Below, one piece after another: positions 35,134 through 43,721 of a stretch of DNA of 64,000 nt (its first letter is position 1; each line of letters opens with the position of its first letter). Under the pieces are notes generated by a model. The model was not told the DNA's origin. It made no database searches and saw nothing but the letters and a program-made list of their open reading frames with translations. The position numbers and the translations under genes were made by a program. This DNA comes from CAYUYV01 sp964561475 (GTDB lineage: Bacteria; Pseudomonadota; Alphaproteobacteria; JAJFIK01), in contig CAZLPU010000007.1 in the NCBI GenBank assembly GCA_964561475.1, positions 26,181 to 90,180 on the forward strand, read 5' to 3'.

Positions 35134-36843
35134 ATGAGCGACCAAAGCTCGGCCGCCCAAGTTGCCAGCGGCTCGACCGCCCATAACGACGACATGGCCT
35201 CGGGCCGCCCGGCCCTGAAGGCCTGGAAGTCCCTTGAAGCCCACGCCGCGGAGTTGAGGGGCCAGTCGATTCTGAACCTGTTCGCCGAGGACGAGGGCCG
35301 GTTCGGCGCCATGAACGCCTCCACCTGCGGCATCCTGCTCGACTACTCCAAGACCAAGATGACCCCGGACACCATGGCCCTGCTTCTGGCCCTGGCCCGG
35401 GATGTGGATCTGGAGGGACGGCGCACGGAAATGGTCACCGGCGCGCCCATCAACGTCACGGAAAAGCGCTCCGTGCTGCACACGGCCCTGCGCCGCATGG
35501 ACCGGGCACCGGTCACCGTGGGCGGGCGCAACGTGGTCGAGGATGTGGAGCGGGTGGTCACCCACATGTCCGGCTTCGTGGAGCGGGTCCATAGCGGGGC
35601 CTGGGCGGGCTACACGGAAAAGCGCATCACCGATATCGTGAATATCGGCATTGGCGGCTCCGATCTGGGTCCCCGGCTGTTGTGCGATGCCCTCAAGCCC
35701 TACCACACCGGCGGCATCCGCCCCCATTTCGTGTCCAATGTCGATGGGGTCGACATCATGGACACCCTGGCGGGGCTCGATCCGGAAACGACCCTGTTCA
35801 TTATTTCATCCAAGAGCTTCACCACCCAGGAAACCATGGCCAATGCCCGGTCGGCCCGGGCTTGGCTCGTGGACCGTCTGGGAGATCAGGCGGCGGTGGC
35901 CAAGCATTTCGTGGCCGTCTCCACCAATCTCGAAGCGGTCAAGGAGTTCGGCATCGATCCGGACAACACCTTCGAGTTCTGGGACTGGGTCGGCGGGCGC
36001 TATTCCCTCTGGTCCGCGATCGGTCTGTCCATCGCGCTGACCCTGGGCATGGCCCATTTCGATGCCCTGCGCCGGGGTGCTTTTTCCATGGACCGCCACT
36101 TCATGGATACGCCCCTGGAGCAGAACCTGCCGGTGTTGCTGGCCCTGGTCGGCATCTGGCATGCGAATTTCCAGCACCACCGCACCCTGGCGGTCCTGCC
36201 CTACAGTGCCCGGCTCGGCCTTCTGCCGTCCTATCTCCAGCAGGCGGATATGGAGAGTAATGGCAAGAGCGTCACCCGGGACGGCGAGCCGGTGGGCTAC
36301 CAGACCGCACCAGTTCTCTGGGGAGGCGTGGGCACCGATGTGCAGCATTCCTTCTTCCAGATGCTCCACCAGGGCACCCAGGTGGTGCCGTGCGAATTCA
36401 TCGGCGTTTCCGAGCCGGATACGGGCGATGAGGCCCATCACCGTCTGCTGATGGCCAATTTCTTCGCCCAGACCGAGGCCCTGATGCGCGGGCGCACGGG
36501 CGCGGAAGCCCGGTCCCTGCTGACCGGCGGCGGTGAGGATCCGGCCCAGGCGGATGCCCTGGTGCCCCACACCACATTCCCCGGCGGACGGCCCAGCGTA
36601 ACCCTGCTGATCGACAAGCTCAGCCCGGAGCGCATGGGGGCCCTCATCGCCCTTTATGAACACAAGATTTTCACCCAGGGCGTCATCTGGGACGTGAATT
36701 CCTACGACCAGTTCGGGGTGGAGCTGGGCAAGAAGGTTGCCAAGCGCCTCCTGGAAGACGACGGCGTGTCGGACATGAGCGCATCGACACGGGGTCTGGT
36801 GGAGGCCTACAACGGCCACTGCCGCGATCGGGACCGTATCTGA
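35134..36843 (+). CDS. pgi: glucose-6-phosphate isomerase
   Basis: 569 aa. Interconverts glucose-6- and fructose-6-phosphate. Signatures: NIGIGGSDLGPRLLCDAL, SKSFTTQETMANA, GGRYSLWSAIGLSIAL, ADMESNGKS with the catalytic Glu, TDVQHSFFQMLHQGT with the catalytic His, and the C-terminal VNSYDQFGVELGKKVA with the Lys. ATG 35134 follows GAGGACAGG. Sitting between two mannose-route genes, it would feed fructose-6-phosphate into GDP-mannose. Confidence 0.96.
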   Translation: MSDQSSAAQVASGSTAHNDDMASGRPALKAWKSLEAHAAELRGQSILNLFAEDEGRFGAMNASTCGILLDYSKTKMTPDTMALLLALARDVDLEGRRTEMVTGAPINVTEKRSVLHTALRRMDRAPVTVGGRNVVEDVERVVTHMSGFVERVHSGAWAGYTEKRITDIVNIGIGGSDLGPRLLCDALKPYHTGGIRPHFVSNVDGVDIMDTLAGLDPETTLFIISSKSFTTQETMANARSARAWLVDRLGDQAAVAKHFVAVSTNLEAVKEFGIDPDNTFEFWDWVGGRYSLWSAIGLSIALTLGMAHFDALRRGAFSMDRHFMDTPLEQNLPVLLALVGIWHANFQHHRTLAVLPYSARLGLLPSYLQQADMESNGKSVTRDGEPVGYQTAPVLWGGVGTDVQHSFFQMLHQGTQVVPCEFIGVSEPDTGDEAHHRLLMANFFAQTEALMRGRTGAEARSLLTGGGEDPAQADALVPHTTFPGGRPSVTLLIDKLSPERMGALIALYEHKIFTQGVIWDVNSYDQFGVELGKKVAKRLLEDDGVSDMSASTRGLVEAYNGHCRDRDRI

Positions 36844-36856
36844 TCGCTTGGGAAAA

Positions 36857-36878
36857 CCGGTACCGGCGGGGGTACCGG
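36857..36878 (+). terminator. possible hairpin after pgi
   Basis: CCGGTACC and GGTACCGG form a perfect 8-bp stem with a 6-base loop 14 bases after the pgi stop. No T-run, so termination strength is doubtful. Confidence 0.35.
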
Positions 36879-37134
36879 AAGCGGCCCGTTCCAAGAGGCC
36901 GCACACGGGAACAGGACACGGGGAAACAGTCGTAAATCATCCGGATGGATGTTTGGGGGATACTTCAGGGGGAGGCTTGGGCCTGCGCTCTCATGGTGCA
37001 GGGTCTTGTCCGGGCTGGAACGCCGATCAGTACTCTGATCAGCGATCGGGCCTGGGCGCGGGCAACGGGCCTGACCGTCCTTTATGAGTATGGGCTTGCA
37101 TGAGGATGGGCCCCGCATTGGCATGGGTACACTG

Positions 37135-38253
37135 ATGACGATTTTTCCCGTTGTTCTTTCCGGCGGCGTCGGGTCGAGGCTCTGGCCCGCATCGCGCGAA
37201 TCCAACCCCAAACAGCTCCATGCCATGGTCTCCCCACGGACCATGGTGCAGGAAACCGTGCTCCGCAGCCGCACGGCCATGTTGAGCAGCGGCGGCGCCG
37301 GTCAGTCGGGAACCAACGCCGCCCAGCCCATCGCCGATCCCATCGTGGTCTGCAATGTCCGCCACACGGGCGCCATCGAACAACAGCTTGCGGATATCGG
37401 CGTAACACCCCATGCGATCATTGCCGAACCCGTAGGCCGCAACACCGCGCCTGCGGCGGCCCTGGCGGCTGTGGTGGCCGCCCAGGAAGATCCCGAGGCC
37501 ATCCTCATTCTTCTGCCTGCGGATCACCACATCACCAATACGGAAGCCTTCGGCACCGCCATGTCCCGGGCGGTCTCCCTGGCCCAGCAGGGTCTGGTGG
37601 TCACCTACGGTATCGTGCCCGACAGCCCGGAGACCGGTTACGGTTACATCCGCCGGGGTGAGCCGATGACCGACGTGCCGGACTCCTATTCCGTTTCCAG
37701 TTTTGTCGAAAAGCCTGACCGTGAAACGGCGGAGTCCTATGTCGCCTCGGGCGATTACTACTGGAACGGCGGCATCTTCACCGTGGGATGCAGCACCCTG
37801 GAAGGGGAGATGGACCGGTTCTGCCCGGACATCCTCGCCCATGCCCGCAAGGCCGTCGCCAAGGCGGACCGCAAGGGCCGGGTCATTCTTCCCGACAGTG
37901 ACGTTTTCGGTGCCTGTCCGTCGGATTCCATGGACTATGCCGTGATGGAGCGCACCGAGCGGGCCGCCGTGGTGGCCGCGGATATGGGTTGGAGCGATGT
38001 GGGCTCCTGGTCCGCGCTCCACGATGTGTCCGAACGGGATGAGCATGGCAATGTGCTCACGGGGGATGTGGTCGCCATCGACAGCGGCAACTGCCTCGTG
38101 CGCTCCCAGGACCGGCTGGTGGCCGTGGCGGGCGTGGAAAACCTGATCGTGGTGGAAACCCCCGATGCGATCCTGGTGACCACCCGGGACAAGGCCCAGA
38201 AGGTCAAGGATATCGTCAATACCCTGAAGAAAACCGGCCGCTCTGAGCTTTGA
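37135..38253 (+). CDS. manC: mannose-1-phosphate guanylyltransferase
   Basis: About 372 aa. Makes GDP-mannose from GTP and mannose-1-phosphate. Signature FPVVLSGGVGSRLWPASRES, then PKQL, EPVGRNTAPAAALAA, LLPADHHI, FVEKPDRETAESYV and WNGGIFTV. It ends before the C-terminal cupin isomerase domain of the bifunctional type, so it is a single-function enzyme and the isomerase is supplied by the AGE gene. The start is uncertain: ATG 37135, 37123 or 37084 are in frame and none has a strong ribosome site. Confidence 0.9.
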   Translation: MTIFPVVLSGGVGSRLWPASRESNPKQLHAMVSPRTMVQETVLRSRTAMLSSGGAGQSGTNAAQPIADPIVVCNVRHTGAIEQQLADIGVTPHAIIAEPVGRNTAPAAALAAVVAAQEDPEAILILLPADHHITNTEAFGTAMSRAVSLAQQGLVVTYGIVPDSPETGYGYIRRGEPMTDVPDSYSVSSFVEKPDRETAESYVASGDYYWNGGIFTVGCSTLEGEMDRFCPDILAHARKAVAKADRKGRVILPDSDVFGACPSDSMDYAVMERTERAAVVAADMGWSDVGSWSALHDVSERDEHGNVLTGDVVAIDSGNCLVRSQDRLVAVAGVENLIVVETPDAILVTTRDKAQKVKDIVNTLKKTGRSEL

Positions 38254-38262
38254 GAGGCGGAG

Positions 38263-38341
38263 CGGACCGTGGCTGGCGTCGCCTGAAGACCAGCAGGTCA
38301 TGTTCAGTGCATCAACGGCCGGACAGCCAGCCCACGGTCCG
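38263..38341. repeat. long imperfect inverted repeat between convergent genes
   Basis: CGGACCGTGGCTGGC at 38263-38277 pairs with GCCAGCCCACGGTCCG at 38326-38341 (one bulged base) around a 48-base loop, in the gap between manC and the GreA-like gene. It may be a bidirectional terminator or RNA hairpin; no T-tract. Confidence 0.5.
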
Positions 38342-38356
38342 TGGGCGGAATGGCCC

Positions 38357-38800
38357 TCAGAGAACCTCTTCCACCGTCATCGTCTTTCCCCGGAAGGTAT
38401 AGGTCTCGCCGGCCTTCTTGCCTTCCATGGCCTTGTAGATGGGGGCTTCCGTTGAGATCCCCATCAGCTCGACGCCATCGCAGGTGAACCGGGTGGTGGA
38501 TACCGCCACGACGAAATGGCGTCCGCCGACCTTCACAACTGCGCCTTCTTCCACCGCCGATTTGGGGCTGAAATCCACCCGCTCAATGTGTTCCAGTTTG
38601 TGGGCGTGGGTGAGGACCGGCTGATCGAAGGCTTCGGCCAGTTCACCCGCCGCGACGGCCTGGGCCTGTTCGTCATGTTCGATGGGTTCGCTCCGGTCCA
38701 GCCGGGCGCTTTCCAGGAACTCGAGATAGTCTTCCCGGGCATGGGCCAGCGCGTCGCTTTCCAGTTTCAGCATGGTCTGTCTGATTGCGGTCTTGTCCAT
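38357..38800 (-). CDS. GreA/GreB C-terminal-domain protein
   Basis: 147 aa. The C-terminal half matches the FKBP-like domain of GreA (GAVVKVGGRHFVVAV ... LMGISTEAPIYKAMEGKKAGE), while the N-terminal 60 residues are helical but too short for the full GreA coiled coil. A Rnk- or Gre-like RNA-polymerase-binding role is possible. ATG 38800 follows GGAGGATCCC. Lies 52 bases downstream of the desaturase gene in the same direction. Confidence 0.7.
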   Translation of the reverse strand: MDKTAIRQTMLKLESDALAHAREDYLEFLESARLDRSEPIEHDEQAQAVAAGELAEAFDQPVLTHAHKLEHIERVDFSPKSAVEEGAVVKVGGRHFVVAVSTTRFTCDGVELMGISTEAPIYKAMEGKKAGETYTFRGKTMTVEEVL

Positions 38801-38852
38801 GGGATCCTCCAGGCTGTGGTGGTCGGGTCTTGGTGTCCTTTCGCGCAGCCGG

Positions 38853-39986
38853 TCAGGCGGCGTGCGTGTTCTGTCGATGAACGGGTCCATCCTGGTCCGG
38901 TTCATTCCCCTCAGGTCTATCCGGGTGGCACCCTTTTGAAGCGGCGCGGCGCAGCACGGTGAAATAGTTCGGCTGTATCTCCATGATCTTCGCGTACCCG
39001 CTCATCATCAGCATACGGTGGAACAGGGGGAGATTGTAGTGGGGCACCCACATCATCATGTGGTGCTCCACATGGTAGTTCACCTGATAGGGCGCCAGCA
39101 CGAGGCGGACAAGGGGACCGGCAAGGGTGGTGCGGGCATTGCGCAACGGGTCGTCATTGTCCGGGACCATGGCGTGTTCGGCGATGTTGCGGATCCGGGT
39201 GACCAGGGGCAGCCATGTGGCCATGGGCACGAGCCAGAGCAGGACATAAAGATGGGCCTGGCCCATGGCACCAAGACCGCAGAGCAGGATCAGGTTGACG
39301 GTCACGAACCGGCCCACACCCCGCCAGGCCCGTACGAGGCGCTCCGTGGGCGGTGTATCGGGGGTGCCCCAGGCCGCACGAAACTGATTGCGCCGCTGTT
39401 TCAGGAAGGTCTGGCCGGTCAAATCCCGGATAATCTTCCGGCGCAGGCTGGCCCCCGTGATCGGGAACGGGGCGGAAAGACCCAGATCCGGGTCCTCCGG
39501 CTGCTGCACATGGCGGTGGTGGCGCAGATGATAGGCCCTGTAGACGAAAAGATCCGTACCCGTCGGCGCGCCGCAGAGCCACTGGCCGATCCAGTCATTG
39601 AGTCTGCGGTTGCGGATCAGGATGCCGTGGGCCGCGTCATGCATCAGCACGGCAAGGCCAAGCTGGCGCCCGCCCACGATCATCACCCCCGGGACGAGCA
39701 CCAGCAACCCAGCCCACCAGGCATAGGCGGCGGCCAGGCTGAAGACCGCCATGGTGGCGAAAATCCAGGCCCAGGCATTGACCACCGCCAGAACGCCCTT
39801 CCAGTTCGAGACCGTGCGCAGGCGCGCCACCTCCTCAGGGCTCAACACGTCCGCCGGATCGAAGCGCCAATGGGGAGGCGAGTGGGAAGGCGAGTGTGGG
39901 GGCGAGAAGGGCGGGGTGGCGGCAGGCGCACCGGCGGCTGTTGGATGGGTGTTTGGCCCATCGGGCTCTGGCGGGAAAAAGGCCAT
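38853..39986 (-). CDS. membrane fatty-acid desaturase
   Basis: 377 aa. Three His boxes of the di-iron membrane desaturases are present: HDAAHG, HLRHHRH and NYHVEHH, with hydrophobic segments between them. The N-terminal 40 residues are a Pro/His/Ser-rich repeat tail (SPPHSPSHSPPH). DPDLGLSAPFP and RKIIRDLTGQT place it with acyl-lipid desaturases. It does not show the CrtW ketolase pattern, so I do not put it in carotenoid synthesis. Confidence 0.82.
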   Translation of the reverse strand: MAFFPPEPDGPNTHPTAAGAPAATPPFSPPHSPSHSPPHWRFDPADVLSPEEVARLRTVSNWKGVLAVVNAWAWIFATMAVFSLAAAYAWWAGLLVLVPGVMIVGGRQLGLAVLMHDAAHGILIRNRRLNDWIGQWLCGAPTGTDLFVYRAYHLRHHRHVQQPEDPDLGLSAPFPITGASLRRKIIRDLTGQTFLKQRRNQFRAAWGTPDTPPTERLVRAWRGVGRFVTVNLILLCGLGAMGQAHLYVLLWLVPMATWLPLVTRIRNIAEHAMVPDNDDPLRNARTTLAGPLVRLVLAPYQVNYHVEHHMMMWVPHYNLPLFHRMLMMSGYAKIMEIQPNYFTVLRRAASKGCHPDRPEGNEPDQDGPVHRQNTHAA

Positions 39987-40084
39987 GGAACGTTTCCCTC
40001 GGTTTTTTGCTCATCCCTTTTTTGCTGATTTCAAGGGTGCCCCAAGCCAAACGCCTTTCCAAGTCCTCCGCTTTCAGCCGGATT

Positions 40085-40120
40085 TGTCCCGCCCGTCCTG
40101 TCCCGCCCGTCCTGGCCCGT
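40085..40120. repeat. 14-bp tandem duplication downstream of the GH8 gene
   Basis: TGTCCCGCCCGTCC occurs twice in direct succession (40085-40098, 40099-40112), then a partial third copy, ending at the stop codon of the GH8 gene. Confidence 0.85.
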
Positions 40121-41292
40121 CAGTAGGTCAGGGTCAGGGCCGCAAGGGTGCTGAAGAGAACCAGACTGGCGCTGTAATAGTCGTCCTGCCGGGACACCCG
40201 GGGAAAATAGATGTCACTGGCGGCAAAGGCATTGCCCTGATCGATCTTGGAGGCAAACTCCACCAACCTGCGCACGGCGAGGAAACCGTTGGCCGCGTTG
40301 TACCGGGCGGTCTCGCCCGTGAACGGATTGATCCAGCTCGGCGGTGTGCTGGAGCGGGAATGCTCATCCCACGCCGTGGTGAACCGGTCCAGGAACCGGA
40401 TTTCCGTGTGGCCGGACCAGATGAGATAGAGCGGGATCCGGATGGCGTCATAGCCAAATCGCGAGGGCCAGTCCGCCGCGGGCACCAGGGTGGCGTCCGC
40501 GTTCAGTTCCATCCAGTCCAGAGGCAGGCTGTCGGCACCGAAACCGGCGGTCTGCACCAGGATGATGCAGTCCCGGTAGATCTCCACCCAGACCGGATGA
40601 CCGGTGGCCTTGGCGATTTCGTCCAGGGCCGGAAAGACACAGTAGGACAGATTGACAATCCGCTTGCCCTTGCTCACGAAACCCGCCGCACCGGGAAGCA
40701 GAATCGTGCGTCCGGCGAACCGGTCCACCACCGAACGCTCCATGCCCCGGATGATTTCCATGGCCTCGTCCCGGTAGGCGGGTTCCTGGAAAAAGTCCGC
40801 CCCAAGAAGAAGCGCCCAGGCGATCAGGATGTCCCCATCGGTCGCGTTGTTGGGGTCGCTGACCGGGTTTTCAGGCTCGGAGGGGTCCCATTTCCAGGCG
40901 AAAAGCCCGTCATTGCGCCAGAGATTGCTTTTCGTCCAGGACCAGATCCGGTCATAGCTGCGCCGGTCCTGGCCGAACAGGGCGAAAAGCATGCCCGTCG
41001 CCTGGCCCTCCGAGTGGGAAATTCCCTTGTTGCCCGTGTCCAGGATCCGGCCATCGGAGGTCATGAACTTGGCCATGTAGCGTTGCCACTGGCGGTCCAC
41101 GGCGCCGGTGTTCTGGGCCGCGGCCGGCATACTGTTCATGGTGCTGACCATCAGAACGAGCAGACCCGCCAGAACCATCAGGGGCGCCCGGATCCGGGTG
41201 GCCTTGGGTCCGTTCCCGGGCCGCCGGGCATGCCGTGCGGAGGAGCCTGGCAGGGGGCTCTGGGATGGGGCGGGACAGCGGAAATTGAGCAT
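40120..41292 (-). CDS. GH8-family endo-glucanase
   Basis: 390 aa. A hydrophobic leader (APLMVLAGLLVLMVSTMNSMPAAAQ, preceded by a basic tail) suggests export. The GH8 signature follows: GISHSEGQATGMLFAL has the general-acid Glu, NATDGDILIAWALL the conserved Asp, and WKWDP the substrate cleft. GH8 members cut beta-1,4-glucans or chitosan; BcsZ is the cellulose-synthesis type. No bcsA or other cellulose synthase gene is in the window, so it may trim the EPS made here. ATG 41292 follows AGGTGG. Confidence 0.87.
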   Translation of the reverse strand: MLNFRCPAPSQSPLPGSSARHARRPGNGPKATRIRAPLMVLAGLLVLMVSTMNSMPAAAQNTGAVDRQWQRYMAKFMTSDGRILDTGNKGISHSEGQATGMLFALFGQDRRSYDRIWSWTKSNLWRNDGLFAWKWDPSEPENPVSDPNNATDGDILIAWALLLGADFFQEPAYRDEAMEIIRGMERSVVDRFAGRTILLPGAAGFVSKGKRIVNLSYCVFPALDEIAKATGHPVWVEIYRDCIILVQTAGFGADSLPLDWMELNADATLVPAADWPSRFGYDAIRIPLYLIWSGHTEIRFLDRFTTAWDEHSRSSTPPSWINPFTGETARYNAANGFLAVRRLVEFASKIDQGNAFAASDIYFPRVSRQDDYYSASLVLFSTLAALTLTY

Positions 41293-41667
41293 TAGCAGGC
41301 CACCTGGTCTCATGAGGACGGACGGGACGTCGTCAGGACGGACAGTCGGATTTGAGCAGACCCATTGATTGAGGCAGGGCCTTCACGCTGGAACTTGGGC
41401 GCGCACTCTCACTCGAGCAGTCCATCTGTCGTGAGATTCGCCGTGCAATCAAAGTACGACACCCGACCGCGACGCCCCAAGCTGCAATTGGTCTTTTCAA
41501 GCGCGCACCCTGCCTGGGCAGGACCGGCTGGATCTGGTGATAGCAAGAAGGTCCGAAAGGGAGGCGGCCAATTTATGACTGAACCCGACAGAGGGAGGCC
41601 CTCGCCGGGTTAAACAGCCGTAAACGGGCCTCGCGGCCCGAGCCTGGATGTAGTGCGCGGTTGCGGA
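41293..41667. other. intergenic region
   Basis: 375 bases between two leftward genes. I see no gene, strong hairpin with T-run or repeat. It should contain the promoter of the GH8 gene. Confidence 0.4.
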
Positions 41668-42900
41668 TTACCGGCCGGCGGGGGTCAGGCGCAGGAGTTT
41701 GCCGGACGAGCCGTCGGTGAGCACGTAGATGGCGCCGTCGGGGCCCGGGCGGGCGTCCCGGATCCGTCCCTCACTCGACAGAATGATGTCCTGGGACGGC
41801 ACGGCGTTCCCAGACAATCCGGCACTTCCCATTCCGCCACTTTCCGATCCGACGTTGGGCAAATCGACGCGGCGCAGATCACCGGGCACGAGCCCGGCCA
41901 CCAGCAGGTCCCCCTGCCAGTCGGGGAACTGGCTGCCTTCATAGATCGCCAGTCCCGCCGGGGCGATGGAGGGGGTCCAATGGAGGATGGGCTCCGGGAA
42001 TGCCGGATGGCTGGTGAACGGCGAGACATAGGCGCCGTTGTAATCCAGACCGTAGGTCACGACCGGCCAGCCATAATTCTTGCCCGCCTCGATCCGGTTG
42101 ATCTCGTCACCGCCCCGGGGACCGTGTTCATGGGCATAGATGGTCTGGGTGGACGGGTCATAGACCACGCCCTGGGCGTTGCGGTGGCCGGAACTGTAAA
42201 TGTACCGGCCCGGCCCCGTGCGGTCCGCGAAGGGATTGTCCGCGGGCACCCCGCCCTCATCGGTCATGCGGACCATGGAGCCCATCTGATTGTCCAGATC
42301 CTGGGCGGCTTCCCGGTAGTCAAAGCCATCCCCGATGGCCAGCACGATGGTGTTGTCGGGCAGAAAGGCCATCCGGGCGCCGTAATGGACGGCGGTGTCC
42401 TTCGTGGGGGCTGCCGAGAAAATCACCTCCACATTGGTGAGGGCACCATTGTCGTAGACACCCCGGGCGACCGCCGTGGAATTGGCGTCTTCCCCGCCTT
42501 CGGCAAAGGTCAGATACACCAGACGGTTCTGGTCGAAATCCGGGTGGAGGGCGATATCCATCAGGCCGCCTTGACCGGCAAAATAGACCTCCGGCACACC
42601 GCTGACCGGCTCGGCGCGCAATGACGTGCCGCCTTCCACAAGGCGCAGGTCGCCGCTTTTCTCCGTCACCAGAATGTCGCCATTGGGCAGGAAGGCCAGG
42701 GCCCAGGGATAGGAAAGACCCGCACCCACGAGGGTCTCGACCTCGACAAGGCTGGTCAGATCACCGGCGGGTGCGGCAATGGGGCCTTCGCCTTGGCTTG
42801 GCGCGGTGCCCTGGGCGTGAGCCGGGGCAATGGCGGGACCAGCGAGGGCCAGGACGGATCCACTGATAAGGGCGGCCGCGAGCAGAACGGATCGACGCAT
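41668..42900 (-). CDS. PQQ-dependent aldose sugar dehydrogenase (YliI-like)
   Basis: 410 aa. Signal peptide MRRSVLLAAALISGSVLALA and a six-bladed beta-propeller of the glucose/sorbosone dehydrogenase family: GLSYPWALAFLPNGDILVTEKSG, GQGGLMDIALHPDF, HYGARMAFLPDNTIVLAIGD, YSSGHRNAQGVVYD, HEHGPRGGDEIN. The family oxidises aldoses in the periplasm with PQQ. ATG 42900 follows CGGAGAA; the open frame extends upstream, without coding character. Confidence 0.87.
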   Translation of the reverse strand: MRRSVLLAAALISGSVLALAGPAIAPAHAQGTAPSQGEGPIAAPAGDLTSLVEVETLVGAGLSYPWALAFLPNGDILVTEKSGDLRLVEGGTSLRAEPVSGVPEVYFAGQGGLMDIALHPDFDQNRLVYLTFAEGGEDANSTAVARGVYDNGALTNVEVIFSAAPTKDTAVHYGARMAFLPDNTIVLAIGDGFDYREAAQDLDNQMGSMVRMTDEGGVPADNPFADRTGPGRYIYSSGHRNAQGVVYDPSTQTIYAHEHGPRGGDEINRIEAGKNYGWPVVTYGLDYNGAYVSPFTSHPAFPEPILHWTPSIAPAGLAIYEGSQFPDWQGDLLVAGLVPGDLRRVDLPNVGSESGGMGSAGLSGNAVPSQDIILSSEGRIRDARPGPDGAIYVLTDGSSGKLLRLTPAGR

Positions 42901-43129
42901 CGGATTCTCCGGAATAACGGAACCTTCTTCCTTCCAAAGAAAGCAGATCCCACGCATTATGTCAGGCTGTAATGGACATTTTCCCGGATTTGCCCATGGG
43001 TTAGCGGTGTGGCATTTGATCGAAGGGCGAGAACTGTCCCCACGAAATCCGGGGTTGGGGGCTCTCAACGGGGCCGGTTTGCGGGGCGCCAGCGCCCGGC
43101 GCCAAGGGCCCCGGCAACAGGTTTGACGG

Positions 43130-43621
43130 GTGAACATCATGATTTCGGTCTTGCGGGTGTTAGTGGTTTTTGCGCTGGCTGTTGCCGTGACGGCGGTTCT
43201 GCTGGCGGCCATCAATACGCAGTTTGTCATCGCGGCTTATGACAGCGCGGCCCGCAATGTGGAGGGCGTGTCCGCCATCACCTTCTCCGAGAGGGTGGAC
43301 TGGACCCTTCATGACATTCGGACGATGAATGATTTTGATGCCCCAAGCGAACTGCTGGCCGTGGTGGTGACCATCGCCCTGGGGGTTGCCTTCTTGGTGG
43401 CGGACCTGCTGTCCCGGCTGATGAAGCCTCTGCGCGGTGCAGTTTTCCTGGTGGCCGGCGCCTGCGGGATTAGTGCGGCGCTTTATGTTCTCGATGCCGC
43501 ACTTGGCCTCCAGCCCATCGCCGGAGCGCGGGGCATGGTCCCTCTGCTGGTCCATGGGCTAGCCGGAGCAATGGGCGGGGTGTTGTTCGCGGCCCTGACA
43601 CCGGCCCCCGGATCCAAGTGA
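43130..43621 (+). CDS. small four-helix membrane protein, unknown
   Basis: 163 aa from GTG 43130 (or ATG 43139). Four hydrophobic segments: residues 5-27, about 75-92, 100-120 and 135-158, with a soluble loop between the first two. No known domain recognised. It lies alone between two leftward genes. Confidence 0.6.
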   Translation: MNIMISVLRVLVVFALAVAVTAVLLAAINTQFVIAAYDSAARNVEGVSAITFSERVDWTLHDIRTMNDFDAPSELLAVVVTIALGVAFLVADLLSRLMKPLRGAVFLVAGACGISAALYVLDAALGLQPIAGARGMVPLLVHGLAGAMGGVLFAALTPAPGSK

Positions 43622-43721
43622 TTCTCATTCCATAAAAGCGAGACACGGACCATCCGACCCAGCCCCATGGACGTGCTTTCACGGGCGCAATTCAGGCTGA
43701 TTTGCTGAGACTTGGGGTTGG

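Noticed and set aside
38853..39986. CrtW-type carotenoid ketolase
   Set aside because: His boxes and flanking residues fit acyl-lipid desaturases better.
40120..41292. part of a bacterial cellulose synthase operon
   Set aside because: No bcsA, bcsB or bcsC gene lies in the window.
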